NCBI GenBank assembly: GCA_009733775.1
Contig: WOGZ01000119.1
Location: 1-64,000, forward strand
Direction of reading: 5' to 3'
Source: Alectoria sarmentosa
Lineage: Eukaryota > Ascomycota > Lecanoromycetes > Lecanorales > Parmeliaceae
DNA length: 64,000 bases
Shown here: piece by piece, positions 11,062 to 24,337 of the stretch
How the letters are laid out: each line of letters starts with the position of its first letter
Numbering within the stretch: position 1 is the stretch's first letter
Made by a program: the position numbers and the translations under genes
The notes under the pieces: model-generated
The model's input: the letters and a program-made list of their open reading frames with translations, nothing else
Told to the model about the DNA's origin: nothing
Databases searched by the model: none

Positions 11062-12224
11062 CTTGTCTTACAGTTTTGGGGCTCTTGGGGTGTTTATCAG
11101 TATGCGTAGATTGAGGAGTTCGGCGATTTTGACTGTTGCAATGCTGGACTCCCAACGAGGTTTCAACGTCGAGTGTCTGTTCCTACGGGGTCGCTTCAAA
11201 CTACAAGAACGCAGGTCAGCAGTCGTTGCGCGACAAGAAATGATAAAAACGAGGGGCATGGATTGTAGAAGTGTGTAGTAAGGGTTTATTCATGCGTTGC
11301 AGGGTTTTACCAGTCCGAAGATGGTGGGGGAATTGCCGCTGGTGGCAGGAGGCCGCTTGGCAACATACATGCGGAGCGCGCTCAATTGATCCTCCCCAGC
11401 AGTCCCAGACGTGGTGAACGGAATACCTAGATGTTTGGATGTTTGGATGTTGGCGATGTTGGCGATGTTGAGCAAGAAGCAGTCAATTGCACTTCTGTCC
11501 TCTTTCATCCGCAACAATCCGCCAAAACTTGCCCCACGCAGCCCCACTTCATGAGAACTTTGAGGCTGGAGGAAATGTCCCTACGAGCAAACAGCATGTT
11601 TCATGAAGCGTTCTTGCACATCTTGCACAGAATAACTGCTTCATGAGCTAACCTTTCAGAGGAAATCGGAGTATAAGTAGTACCTACCTACCTACCTACC
11701 TACCTAAGTAAGCCTTGTCGTGACCGAGGAATACCATTTCAAAAAAAAAACCCCTTCATTCATTGGACGAAAGATTACCGCCGCTAGGAGCTTGATGTTG
11801 AATTAATAGAAAAGCTTGGCGTGTAAAATCGCGTCTTCCAAGCCTTGGTGGCTCACTCGATCAAGATTCAAGAAGTGATCCCTACCGGTCGCTGATTGCT
11901 AACAAAGGGGCAATCGACCATAACTTCCAGGATATATACGTTGCCACTGAGCGCTATACACTGTCGCCTCCGACACCTCATGTGGGCGTCTTAGAACTTC
12001 CTCTACCTTCGCTATCATTCAAGCCATCGCCGTCACTTACCCTCTCTCCTTTCTGCTATGAAATCAATCCGTGGACGACTCAGGTAGTCGCTAGAGCTTG
12101 CCCTGCCGCTCATGCTCTCATGCCCTCGCGCACTTACGCAACCACACGCACAGTCACATTCACATACTCACGGAGCAAGTCCAATTGAACATGCTCTTCG
12201 AGCCTAGGGATATCTACTACTGGC
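11062..12224. promoter_or_regulatory. Shared divergent promoter region, hexokinase / CSC1-like
   Basis: 1.16 kb between divergent start codons, hence expected to hold both promoters. It holds a (TACC)n tract (11681-11706), a short GATGTTGGC repeat near 11430-11470, and a GATATATA box near 11930. No credible gene; the short open frames in both strands are unsupported. Confidence 0.5.
11681..11706. repeat. (TACC)n microsatellite
   Basis: About six and a half TACC units in the divergent intergenic region. Confidence 0.9.
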
Positions 12225-15200
12225 ATGTCTTCATCCTCTTTAGCAAACGCGGCGCCAACGTCGTTCAATGAGGCTTTGAATCAAGGCAGCACAGCGACGA
12301 AGTCAGCAGGCATTTCATTGGACTCATTCCTTGCCTCTTTGGTATCTGGTCTCGCCATCTTTGGGATCGAGTTGGGCCTTTTTCTACTGCTTCATGGCAG
12401 ATTTAGCAGAATCTAGTAAGGCTGCCTGCATAAATCTATTAAAGAAAGTGCTAATGCCTAATTAGCAGACCACGAACGTTCCTTGTCCCTGAGCGTGAAC
12501 GAACTGCACCACCTCCCAACGGCCTTTGGCAATGGATCTTACCCGTTTTCAGGACGTCAAATTCGGACTTCATACAGAAATGTGGTCTCGATGCCTATTT
12601 TTTCCTGCGATATTTACGAACCTTGCTCAAAATCTTTATCCCGATGGCACTTGTCATCCTCCCTATACTCATTCCCTTGAACTTTGTCCATGGAAGAGGC
12701 CCACACTTTGCTACAGGGAGATTCGATTCAAGCACTTACACAAACGTCACAGGGCTTGACCGGCTCGCCTGGGGTGATGTACCACCTGACAAGAATAATA
12801 GATACTGGGCTCACCTTGTCTTGGCTGTTGGCGTGGTCATCTATACATGTTTTGTCTTCTTTGATGAGCTCAGGGGTTACATCCGTCTACGCCAAGCCTA
12901 TTTGACTTCACCCCAACACCGACTGCGAGCTTCTGCAACAACTGTTCTAGTCACAGCAATCCCACCTAAATGGTGCACGTTCGAAGCCCTCGATGGACTT
13001 TACGATATTTTCCCTGGAGGAATCCGCAACATTTGGATCAATCGCAATTTTGACGAGCTGCATGAAAAGGTCAAGCGTCGCAACAAGCTTGCTCGTTCCT
13101 TAGAATCCGCAGAGACGTCTCTTATAAAAAATGCAAAGAGGTCACATCTTCGGAAGCTCAAAGCGGGAGCGAAGAAAGCAGGCAAAAGGGAACTTAAAAT
13201 AGCGGCATCAGAACAGCTCAAGGCTGCAGAAGAACAAGGCGAAGCCATAGTTCAAACAGACGGCATCAGTTCTGGAGACCCACATCAAGTCCGGCATACG
13301 ATAGACGACGCGCTAGCGGAGTCTTCCAATGAGTCGTCAAGGGAGCGATCTCGAGACCGGAAAAAAACTTTAGTGACTATCCCTGTTCTGGGTCAAGGAA
13401 TGGAAGCTGTGGGGCATGGTATTGGCAATTTTGGGAAGGCTGTTTTCGGAGGCTTCAAGACAGTTGGTAAGGGTGTTGATGAGCGATTAAATACAACAGG
13501 AGGATTCATTCCGGTGACTCCTGAGTCAGCAGCTCCACGAAGCAAATATCATGTGGACAAAGCCAATTTCGGCTTAGACAGTACTCGGTCACGGTCGATA
13601 TCACCAGACTCTGACTATCCATACAAGATTCGTGACCCCAGCCCAGGGAGAAATCACCAGCAGAGCGCCAGTGAAGCGTCAAACGAGAGTACAATTAGGG
13701 AGAGCACATCACGAGACGGGCCCGCATATTCACGGTCGATATCGAGTCGTGATGGTGAAGGCCTGGGCATCGAAGGCGCACCCATTGATCACAGGGCCAA
13801 GCGGGACTCGTGCTATTCAGATATTTTGTGCAATCCTGAGCGACTTGGAGAGGCCGAAGAACTGCACAAGTCAAGGTTCAATTTCTGGAGTCGCAAAAAG
13901 AACGTCCCGTACGGTATTCCAAGTCCTACTCCTCACAGTCAGGAGGAAGACGAATTTCCGCTGAGCCGCCCAAGTCCAATGACCCCGGGTTGCAATCCCC
14001 AACCCACTGTTAATGGTCCAGGATCGAACCCAGGCTTAGAAGGGACGAAAGACCAATCACAGAAGTCTCGTAAGGAGTCGACAAAGGACAAAGCGAGTGA
14101 GAAAAAAGCATTCGATTATCCCATCGCCTGTAACGAAGTCTATGATACAAATGGGCGTGAACCTGTGTGGAAGAGATATCTAAAGGAGAAGGACCGTGAA
14201 ACCATGAGACTTCCCATCTTTGGTTGGCAATGGATGATCTCCTTGCCACTATTAGGGCAAAAAGTTGATACGATCGATTATTGCCGTAAGGAGGTTGCTC
14301 GACTCAATGCCGAGGTTGAACAAGATCAAAAAACCCCTGAGAGGTTCCCACTTATGAACTCAGCGTTTGTACAATTCAACCATCAAGTAGCTGCACACAT
14401 GGCCTGTCAAGCTGTCAGCCATCATATTCCAAACCAAATGGCTCCAAGAGTTGTGGAAATTTCGCCAGACGACGTCATTTGGGACAATATGTCAATGCGA
14501 TGGTGGGAGTCCTATGTTCGCCCCGCCGTTGTCATTGTTATCATTGTCGGACTGGTAATTGGATGGGCATTCCCGGTCTCATTCACCGCTGTCTTGTCGC
14601 AAATCAAGACGCTCACAGGAACAGTCAAATGGTTGCATTGGCTTGCCAATGCACCGAAAGAGGTGTTCTCGATCATCCAAGGTGTCTTACCACAGGCTAT
14701 CCTTGCACTCTTATTGATTCTACTACCCATCATTCTACGGTATCTTGCCAAGAGGCAGGGTGATTACACTGGCATGGCAGTAGAATTGAGCGTGCAAAAA
14801 TACTACTTTGCCTTTCTATTCGTGCAGGTGTTCCTCGTGATTTCAATATCTTCGGGAATCACCACAATCATAACACAGATCACCGAAAAGCCTCAAAGCG
14901 TACCATCCATCTTGGCCACGAATCTGCCCAAAGCGTCGAATTACTTCTTCTCATACTTGTTGTTGCAAGCATTGTCGGTTAGCGCCGGGGATCTCGTTCA
15001 AATTATGGGCTTGATCGAGTGGTTTCTCCTGGCGCCGCTACTGGACAATACCGCGAGACAGAAATGGTGCAGACAAACACAATTGCCCAATGTGCAGTGG
15101 GGAACTTTCTTCCCAGTCTACACAAACTTAGCATGCATTGGTGAGTCAATGAGAAAAGCAATTCCATGTCCACAATTCTTGAATCAGCTGACGTGTTGTA

Positions 15201-16259
15201 GGTTTGGTGTACTCCATTATATCTCCACTGATCATGGTTTTCAACATCATCACCTTCAGTCTGTTCTGGCTCGTCTACAGGTACAACACTCTCTATGTGA
15301 CAAAGTTCCGCTTCGACACCGGTGGCTTGCTCTATCCCACAGCTATCAATCAGCTCTTCACAGGATTGTATCTTATGGAGCTTTGTCTAATCGGCCTGTT
15401 TTTCCTTGTCAAGGATGCAGATAGCGATGGCAGCGCGGTTGGCACACCCTGCAAGGTCCAGGGTATCATCATGATCATTGTCCTCATTCTCACTTTTCTC
15501 TATCAATGGCTCCTCAACGCTGCATTTGGACCGTTGCTGAGGTACCTGCCCATCACTCTAGAAGACGAGGCTGTGATGCGGGACGAAGAATTTGCACGAG
15601 TACAAGAAAAGCGTTTTAGGCTGGATGAGAACAAGCAAGAGAGTAACGACATCAACAATGTCCTCAGGGATCGCAAAAGTCTTTCCGCGTACGAGAATAG
15701 GGCGGCCGAGAGCATTGAAATGCACAACGTCGAAGCCTCCAACGGGTGTGGTAGACTAGATCCAAGAAACCTGGGCCTAGTATCGGAAGCTGTGGGAAAT
15801 CCGATGCCCCTCAAGGCATCTTCCTGGGCAGACCGTTCTCGGAAGAAGACGCCCTATTCTCCTGGACAGAACGGACAGGTTGCCTCACCCCGGCAACGTC
15901 ATCGCCAGCACCATCCTGTGCGCAAATCACCAGATATTGAGGCTCAACGCAGTGGAACAGACGCGATGGGAGAAGCTCTGTTTGCGGGGATCAATGATGA
16001 AATTGAGGACCTAACGCCTGACGAGCGAGACAAGCTCGTACAGCGAGCCTTCCAGCATGAGGCGTTAAGAGCCAGAAGGCCTGTGATTTGGATCCCGAGA
16101 GACGATCTAGGTGTGAGTGACGATGAGATCTATCAGACGCAGAACTTGTCGAAGTACATCTGGATTAGCAATGAATTTACGGGCTTGGACAGCAGTGGGA
16201 GGGTTGTGTACAGAAGGAGTCCGCCAGACTTCTCAGAGGTGGATTTGATCGAGTTATAG
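12225..16259 (+). CDS. CSC1/RSN1-type (OSCA/TMEM63, DUF221) membrane protein
   Basis: Family members are mechanically or osmotically gated cation channels of fungi, plants and animals. Three exons: 12225-12415, 12466-15140, 15202-16259 (introns 50 and 61 bp, GCTAAT and GCTGAC branches), about 1307 residues. The order is typical: N-terminal helix (LASLVSGLAIFGIELGLFLL), conserved FFLRYLRTLLKIFIP, two further helices, a cytosolic RRM-like part (ATTVLVTAIPPKW), then after YVRPAVVIVIIVGL the multi-helix 7TM core with GLVYSIISPLIMVFNI and YVTKF. Unusual is the ~300-residue Ser/Arg-rich, low-complexity insertion (roughly 13250-14100) inside the cytosolic loop and a long charged tail; this explains the excess over the usual 800-1000 residues. 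Substrate and gating cannot be told from sequence. Confidence 0.88.
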
Positions 16260-16571
16260 TATGATGGCCAACAGCGGAGTGACATGGTTCTATGGCGCGT
16301 TGTGCAGGAGGGAGTGGGTTGTATTGCTACCTTTTGAGCGGGATTAGCGAGCGAGCGACAGTGCGCAATCAATACCCATTGTTTTGGTGGAGGCAGACTC
16401 ATCAAGGCACAATAACAGTAGGTACTCAATTGTATCTGGCATGAATACAAAAGAATATAAAGACATGAATCAAGAATAGAGCAGGACGTTGAGAATACGA
16501 ATAAGTCGACGACGTGCCAAGCTGTAGGCTGTAACTAACTGTAAGCTGTGACTGACTGTAATGTGTAAGTA
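16260..16571. other. 3' flank of CSC1-like gene up to transposon edge
   Basis: Balanced composition; short CTGTAA/TGTAACT-type direct repeats near 16520-16570. The sequence ends at the TA target dinucleotide of the inverted-repeat element. Confidence 0.6.
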
Positions 16572-16591
16572 CAGTCGACGCTCGCTATAAC
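16572..16591 (+). repeat. Left 20-bp terminal inverted repeat
   Basis: Perfect partner of 34722-34741; preceded by TA (16570-16571). Not RIP-mutated. Followed by a second inner CTCGCTATA motif at 16613-16621. Confidence 0.9.
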
Positions 16592-18507
16592 AGAATTCGG
16601 CATAACGGAAATCTCGCTATAGCGGAAATAATCCGCAGATTTCACCTAAATTACATACAAATAACGGAATCTCTCGTTACAATTACATAACGGAATTATT
16701 TTTTCACATTAACGAAATGTTATTTAGTTCTTCGAGGTTTATAAAAGATTTTTTATTTATAAAAAAACGTCGCAAAGTTATCAAAGACAATAAAAAAAAA
16801 ACTTTATAAATTTAATATAAAAACGATTTTAACGAAAAATAATCTCTTAAAATCTGTTTTCATTAATAATAATAAAAGTATAAATATTCTTTTAACAATT
16901 TTATTTACAGCGAGATTTTTACTTAAAAGTTTATTTATTTTAATAAAACGCTCGTTATTAAATGAAAAAATAAAGCTCGCATAATAGTAATTAATTAAAC
17001 GATTTTTGAGAAAACTTTTTTTGAATAAATGTAACGTTATAAAATTAATAATAACACATTTATAAACGAAATACTTCGTGATAAAATTAAAGTCTTTTAA
17101 AAGCGTTTATTATATTATTAAAAAATAAAATCATCAAAATTTTCAAACGATTAATTAAGTAAATTCAAAAATAGATATAATATTCGTTAACGAAATTAAT
17201 ATAACGAGATTGCATTTATACACTTTAACGAATATATTATTAAAATTATGATTGAAATTCGCGATATTAATTAATTATATAACTTTGAAAATTGTTTTAA
17301 TATAAACGAAACGAATTATTTTTAAAAGATAATATTAATAAAAGTTTTAATATAAAGCGTGTAAGTGATTAAAAAATAAAAAAGATACGTGTTATAATAA
17401 CATTAATTTATAATATTATAAAATCTCAAAAGCTTTTAATTTAATTTATCGATGAGTTTTTAAATTGTTTCGTTTTCAAAAAACAATTATTTATTTATAT
17501 TTCTTTTATATAAACAAAGTAACTCGATTATTATATTTTCGAGTAATAAATATTCACGACTTAAAAACATTTAAAGCTTTTTAAAAACACAATATTATAA
17601 TTTTAATAATTAATAATATTATAAAGAAATATTTTCATTAATTCGACAATTTTATAAAGCGTTTCACATGTTTATTAATAAATAATTTCAGCGTTTACGA
17701 GTTAAAATAAGTTATCTTTCACGATAATATCGTTATAAAAAAATTAAAATGAATAATTGTATTGTAATTATCCTTAAATGCGATTTTTTATATTAATTAT
17801 TAAATTAAAACATTATTTAAAATTAAAAAACTTATATGCGACGTTAATTTATTTAATATATAATTAACATATTCGATATAAGCAAATTTTTTAAAATCTT
17901 TATATATATTTTACGTGCAATTAAATGAAAAGTATTAATTTAAAAAAATTACGTTTTTATAAATACAATACGTAATTATTGAATACGCTCGCAGATTTAC
18001 AATTAATTTAAAACAAAATCTTTAAAATTAATCGTCGGCGATTAATTAATTTATATTTCAAAAGATTATAGCTGCTATTATTATCGATATATTAAAAATT
18101 AAAAATTAAAAATAGATTTGTGAACGAATAAACATTTAAATTTTTTTAAATTTAATCACAAAAGCGATTAATGATTAAAAAGAAAATGCATTTAAAATTA
18201 TTATTATTCGTTTTAATAAAAAACGTGTCGCTAAATTAAATGAAAAAGTAATAATTTTTTTTTAATGTCGATTGCGGAGGTTTTTTTAATATTAAAAGTT
18301 TTTTAAATATATAAAAAGTAATAAAAATATAAAAACGTAATTTTTGCGAAGGTTTTATAAAAACGTGAACGCGGATTATAATTTCGTAAAATTTTTACAT
18401 TATAGTAAAATAATTTAAATAGTTAATTGAAAGCGAAATAAGTAAATATAATGATTATTAAGCGAATTTTTATTTATAAAATTAAAACTATTTATTAACG
18501 TACTTTC

Positions 18508-18735
18508 ACTATAACGAAATCTCGCTATAAAGAAATGATATAAATAATTTTATCGATTCGTTATTGTTGAGAAAAGCTTGATATTAATGTTTATAAAATA
18601 GATTTTTCTTTCTTTTTATAGCTTTTTTCAAGACAATTATCACATTTATAATTCGTTATCGTTCGTAACTTATTTTCTTTTTTGATTTTTATTATAAAAA
18701 CGTTTTTTTTTTAAAAACGTAATATTTGATAATAA
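18508..18735 (+). repeat. Degraded copy of element-end modules (copy 1)
   Basis: 18508-18537 resembles the inner left end (CTATAACGAAATCTCGCTATAAA). 18567-18729 matches, in the same orientation, the segment next to the right end at 34384-34720 and also 33685-33838: GAGAAAAGCTT...TATTAATGTTTATAAAAT, then the TTCGTTATCGTTCGTAACT segment and AAAACGT. Confidence 0.65.
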
Positions 18736-19321
18736 CATTAAAGTTATATTCAATATTATTAAAAGTTCACTTTATATCAATAAAACTCTTTTTATATATT
18801 AAAAGTTTATTTTATATTAATAAAAATTGCTTTTACATATTAAAAATATTATATTAAAAAATTTATACGATCTATTAACGAGATTTTCAAAATAACTTTT
18901 TTCATTTTCTTTAATCTCGTTAATCGTAAGATAATTATTCTTATTTTTTAATTATAATTTTTTTTTGTTAATGATCATTCTTACGCGAATTTGTTAAACG
19001 AAAAAATTCGTCAATTCGTAAATGACATTGTTCGAAACAATTTTCATTCGTCGTTTATTTTTAAAAAAATCAAGATTGTTAGAAACGAGCGTGCACGAAT
19101 TCGATTTAATTTAATCGAATCATCTTTTTAATTTTTTGATTAAACGATTAATAAGTCTCATTTACGAGCGACATTTATTATTTTTAATAAAAACACGTTT
19201 GTTTTTCGTCGATTAAAAAATTCGTTGTCGATGAAAATCACGTTTTATATTTTTTTTATTGTTTCATTTATCGAAATAATCATTTAAAGAAGAATCGCTT
19301 TATCGAAGAGCGAAGGAATTT

Positions 19322-19560
19322 TTGAGAATTTATTTAATAACGATTTCACATCTGAATTTGTTTATTTTGTCGAAGAAACTTCTGAGAATTTATTTAATAA
19401 CGATTTTATATTTAAATTTATTCATTTTATCGAAGAAACTTTTGAGAATTTATTTAATAACGATTTCACACTTAAATTTATTCATTTTATCGAAGAAACT
19501 TTCGAGAATTTATTTAATAACGATCTCACATCTAAATTTAATTATTTTATTAAAACGATT
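19322..19560 (+). repeat. 60-bp tandem repeat, four copies, coding-like (20-residue unit)
   Basis: Four 60-bp units (GAGAATTTATTTAATAACGA start each). The unit is a multiple of three and stays open: one forward frame reads repeated FENLFNNDF...FIHFIEET, acidic; another forward frame and one reverse frame (FSKV..LLNK) are also open. The conserved period argues that it was once coding, but strand and frame cannot be decided. No start codon survives in the acidic frame. Confidence 0.7.
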
Positions 19561-21149
19561 ATTTTTGATATAAAAAGTTCGATTCTTCAAGAAAAAGAAT
19601 AACGTTAATTTATATTCACATTAAAATGTTTTATCTTTTCATTCTTCTCATCGACAATTCGAAAAATTAAATCACTCTTTTCATTTTTTTTATCTTTTAA
19701 CGATTTAAGATTCTCTTCTTTTTTGTTTAAAAGAATTATCTTTAATAAAATGATTAAAATAATAATAATTTTAACGAGTTTCGTAATTTCTTTAATATCG
19801 ATTTTTTTAAATCTTAATAACAATCGATTTTTTATTCAAAATTAATTAAAGAATTTCGAATAAATAAATACGATTGAATTTTTGTTTTTTATTTTTTTAA
19901 AGATAAATTTTATTATATAATAAATAATGTTACAAATTATATAAATTATTTTGAATAATCTTTAATTTACATTCGATTCGATAAACTCTTTCGAATCGTA
20001 AAAACCTTCGAAACCTTTTGAACAAATTCAAAAAAATCAAAAAAATTTGAAAAAAATTTTCGTATTTTCGACTTAAGATATTTTCATTCGAATTTAAAAA
20101 ATTTTTATGATATCAATAACATTGTCTTTATATATAAAAAAAAAAATATCAAAAAATGTATTTTTTTTGTCGACGAATAAAAGATTACGTTATAATCAAA
20201 GACGAAAATATCGTGCGAGCAAATCTTTTCATTCATTTTCATTAAACGACATTTTTTTAATAATTAAACATTTTTTTCTTAAGATGAGAAAAATGTTATA
20301 ATGCAATTGCAAACAAGATTTAAAAAAACATTTATTCGTTTATAAAAAAGATTCAAAATTTCGATATTTTCGACATTAAATCAATTTATCAAATAAATTT
20401 ATATTATAATAAACGTTGATAATAAATGAGACTTAATTAATTACGTTTAAAACGTATTTAAATATGCAATTTAAATAAATATTACGAACGAACATGCTTA
20501 AACTATTTGAACTTAAAATTATTTAAACGTCGAGTTTTAGATTTTCATATCATCGTTTATTTCTTATATCACTTTACGTTAATTCACGAAAAAATTTAAT
20601 AATCGTAAAAAATTATAATATCGTATTCATCAATAAAAGAAATCGTAATAAAAGAATATTTATAAAGAAATTCGTGATCATAAGAAAAATAAAAAGCGTG
20701 AATATAATTTTAATTATAATCGAAATCGATTCGAAAAGAAAAGATCAACATCAAGAGAAAAATAAAATAAATATATAAACAAATTTTTTTTTTTCTCACG
20801 ACCTTTTATATCGAGATCGCGTACTTTTTAATCGACGCCGTTGTATTTAAATTATATAAACTTTTTTATATGTTTTCTTTATAATCAATAAACTTATATT
20901 CTTTATTAACAAAATTAAAACGATTAAATATTATTTTATATACAATCGTCGATTTAAGTTTAAACTTGAAAGTAATTTTAATTAAATTCATTTATTTTAA
21001 TAACGATCTTTTAACATTTAAATAATCGTTTATAATTATAATCGAAAACGCATAATCAAATTAATTGCAATACTCGAATCGATCGAATTATCAAAATCGA
21101 AATAAACGATTATTTTATTTTTCGAAACAATATAATAATAATTAAGGAT

Positions 21150-21225
21150 ACGAAAATCTTAAATACGAAAATTCAAGATATGAAAATTCGAGATACGAAA
21201 ATTCAGGATATAAAAATTTAAAAAA
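21150..21225 (+). repeat. ~15-18 bp tandem repeat (TACGAAAATTCAAGA)
   Basis: Four to five units; one frame reads repeated YENSR and stays open to about 21365. Looks like the low-complexity part of a degraded protein. Unit length alternates because of the first copy. Confidence 0.55.
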
Positions 21226-24058
21226 ATTTAATAAAATGTTTATGATTCGCGCTTCGCAAGAAATTTATTTCAATAAATTTTCGAATGAAAATAATTATTA
21301 TAATATCGAAAAATATTATAAAAATTTTAATATTCATTATTTCGCAGATTTGTTTTTTATTATATAAACAATAAAAAATAACTTCACGATGTTTATAAAA
21401 GCAAATTTTCGAAAAATGAAAATAAAACGAAATTTAAAAACGACGTAAACGTTAAATTTATTATTATCTTTTATTATGTTATAATTAACAAAATAAGCGA
21501 GAAATTAATATGTTATAAATATTAAAAAAAATTGCTTTTAATAATCTTTTATATATATATCTTCGATCGAAATTTTATTAATAAAAGATAATGAGATTTA
21601 AGAAGTTGCAAAAAGATAAAAAATTATTATATAAATCGATTTTAATAAAAAAATCGTTTATTATTAAGAAATTGAAATTAATTGAATTAATAATCTTTTT
21701 TACTTTTTCGAACGAAATATTTTTTCGTTTTTAACATTATTTGATCGAATTTTTCAATTTTTTTAAAAATGCGTCTTTTAAATTAAATTATTTAAATATA
21801 AAACGTTTTATGAATATAAATAATAAGTTGTTTTTGAAACGATTTATATTTTTTTTAATTATAAAAAAACATAAATTCGCAATTATTCTGCGAGAAATAA
21901 ATTTTAATTAATATTTCACGAATAAATAAACCATATTTTCTTTTTTTATAAAAGAAAAAACGACGAAAAAAAAATCAATTAAGATCAAATTTATCAAAAA
22001 TATACACGTTGTTAATAATTTCAAAATAAACCTTTTAATAAAAATGAATATATTTAATTCGAAAGAAATGATTATTAATTTTTTTAAAAAAAGTATAATT
22101 TTCACGAAATATTGAAATAACTTAATATTTATATAATTTACGTTTTAAAATAATGTATATATTCGACGAATCGTTCGAGCGAAGAAAAAATAAATTATTT
22201 CTTTAAAATCAATTAAAACAATAATCATTTTTTTGAAAAAAAAAAGATCGTTATCGAATTATAATTTTCTTTTCAAATCAAAAATGAAAAGCGTATATTT
22301 TCATTTTATAAACATTAAATTCAATTTTGTTAATATATATAATAATAACGATTTTTCATTTATTATATTTCATTATTATAAAATTAATTTAATAATAAAA
22401 TACGAAATTAAAAAAGTTTATTTCGTGAATTTAAAAAATCATTTTTTAACGATTAAATTTTCTTAAAATGAAAAATTTATGTTTATTAAATTCATAAATT
22501 TATTAAATTCGAAATTAATTTTTAAAAAAAAAAAGTAAATCTTATTTTGAAAATTAAATTTTTTAATAATATTATTATTTACGAAAAATAAAAATATATA
22601 AAAATTATAAAAAAACTTACGAAAAAAAATTCTCGAATTTGAAAAAATATTAAAAATATTATTAATTTGTCGAAATTCGAATAATTACAAATATTTATTA
22701 TTAATAATTAACAATTTTTATTTATCAAGCTCGAAAATAAAATTTACTCTTTAATTTCGAAAATCAAAAAGTTGATAAACGAAAAATTTAATAAAATGCA
22801 TTTATAAAAGAAAATGAATTAATTAATAAAATTTATATCTTTTACTTTTTCGATTTTTGTGATTTACAAAATCGTTTATATTGATTTAAAAAAGATTTTA
22901 AAACGAAAAAAATAAAATTGTGAATATTCGAAAATTGAATAAAATTATTATTTTAAATAATTATTCAACTTCGTTTTAAAAAAACATTATTACTTTTATT
23001 TAAGAATGTAATTTTATTAACGTGATCGATTATAATAAGCAATTTTATTTGTTTTTAATTAAAAAAAATCATCGTTAACGTTTCATTATCGTATTTTATA
23101 AAAGATTTAAAAAATTTGTTCTTTACGTTCAAAAGAAAATAAACGAATTTTTACGCTTATATCGTTATTTCGCGAAGTATTATATTAATAATATTATAAT
23201 ATTCTTTTATATTGCGAAAAATAATTTTCAATATTTAAAAATAATTTTCGCGCTTTTTGCACGTTTTAAAATTACCCTCGAATCAAAAAAATCATATTTG
23301 AATTATTCATTAATTATTTTATTTAAATAAAAAATTGATAATTTCGAATTTATTATCATCGAAAAACGATTAACAATTATTAAAAAAATGCGATTTTCAA
23401 AAAATTTAAAAACTTTCGAGATTTATTTCGAAATAACGAATTAATTGCGTAAAAATATTAATTATTTCGTATAAATTGCGAAATTTTTATAATGTTTAAA
23501 AATGAAATTTTTTAAACGATTTTTTATTGTTAATGAACGATAAAGAATTTTTTTTTTTAAAAATTTAAAAATCATTTTCATCAATAAAAAGCTTAAATTA
23601 TTTAAGATATTATAAAAAACTTTAATTACGAAAACATATCTTCATTATTATAATTTTAAACGATAAATATATATCGATTTTAATAAATCGAAAAAATATA
23701 AATTTGAAATAATGATATATTATATATTTAAAAATTCTTAAAGTAACTCTTTTTTAAAAATCGATATATAATTAATTCTTTTTTTATTCAAATTGCTTAA
23801 TGCGACGAAATTTCGTTATTAATTAACAAAATTAAAAATCGTAGCTTTAATATAAACTTTGAAAAAAATTCACATATATTGAATTAAAGTTTCGAAAAAA
23901 AAATGATTATTTTTATTAATTATTTTGCAATAACGAATATTATACGATAAATTATTTTTTTCTTTTTTTTTCAAATAAAATGAGTTTTCGTTTTATAAAA
24001 GCTTTTTAATACGCTTTTCAATTTAATCTCGATATTCGATGAAAATCGAAAAAATAAA

Positions 24059-24337
24059 ATGTCGTTTCGAATGCCCTATCGAGGCTCTTACGCAAACGTG
24101 AAAAAAAATTTAATTCGAATATCATTAAAAATTTTAACGACATTTTCGTGTATAACTTTTTTTTATAAAAATATTAAAAGAATATTATTTCAAACTTACA
24201 ATTATATACAAAAAAAACAAAAAATGATTCAAAATTTCAAAAAATTTGAAAAGTTAAAAAAGAGCGATTTAAGAATAATCAATCGAAGAAATATATTAAA
24301 ATTTTTAATATACAATTTATTCTTTATAAAGATTTAA
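24059..24337 (+). pseudogene. 92-codon open frame, unknown
   Basis: Begins MSFRMPYRGSYANVKKNLIR, with unusually normal codons (CCC, GGC, GCA) for this block, then decays to Lys/Ile/Phe-rich sequence. No family recognised. Probably a fragment of a RIP-degraded element. Confidence 0.2.
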
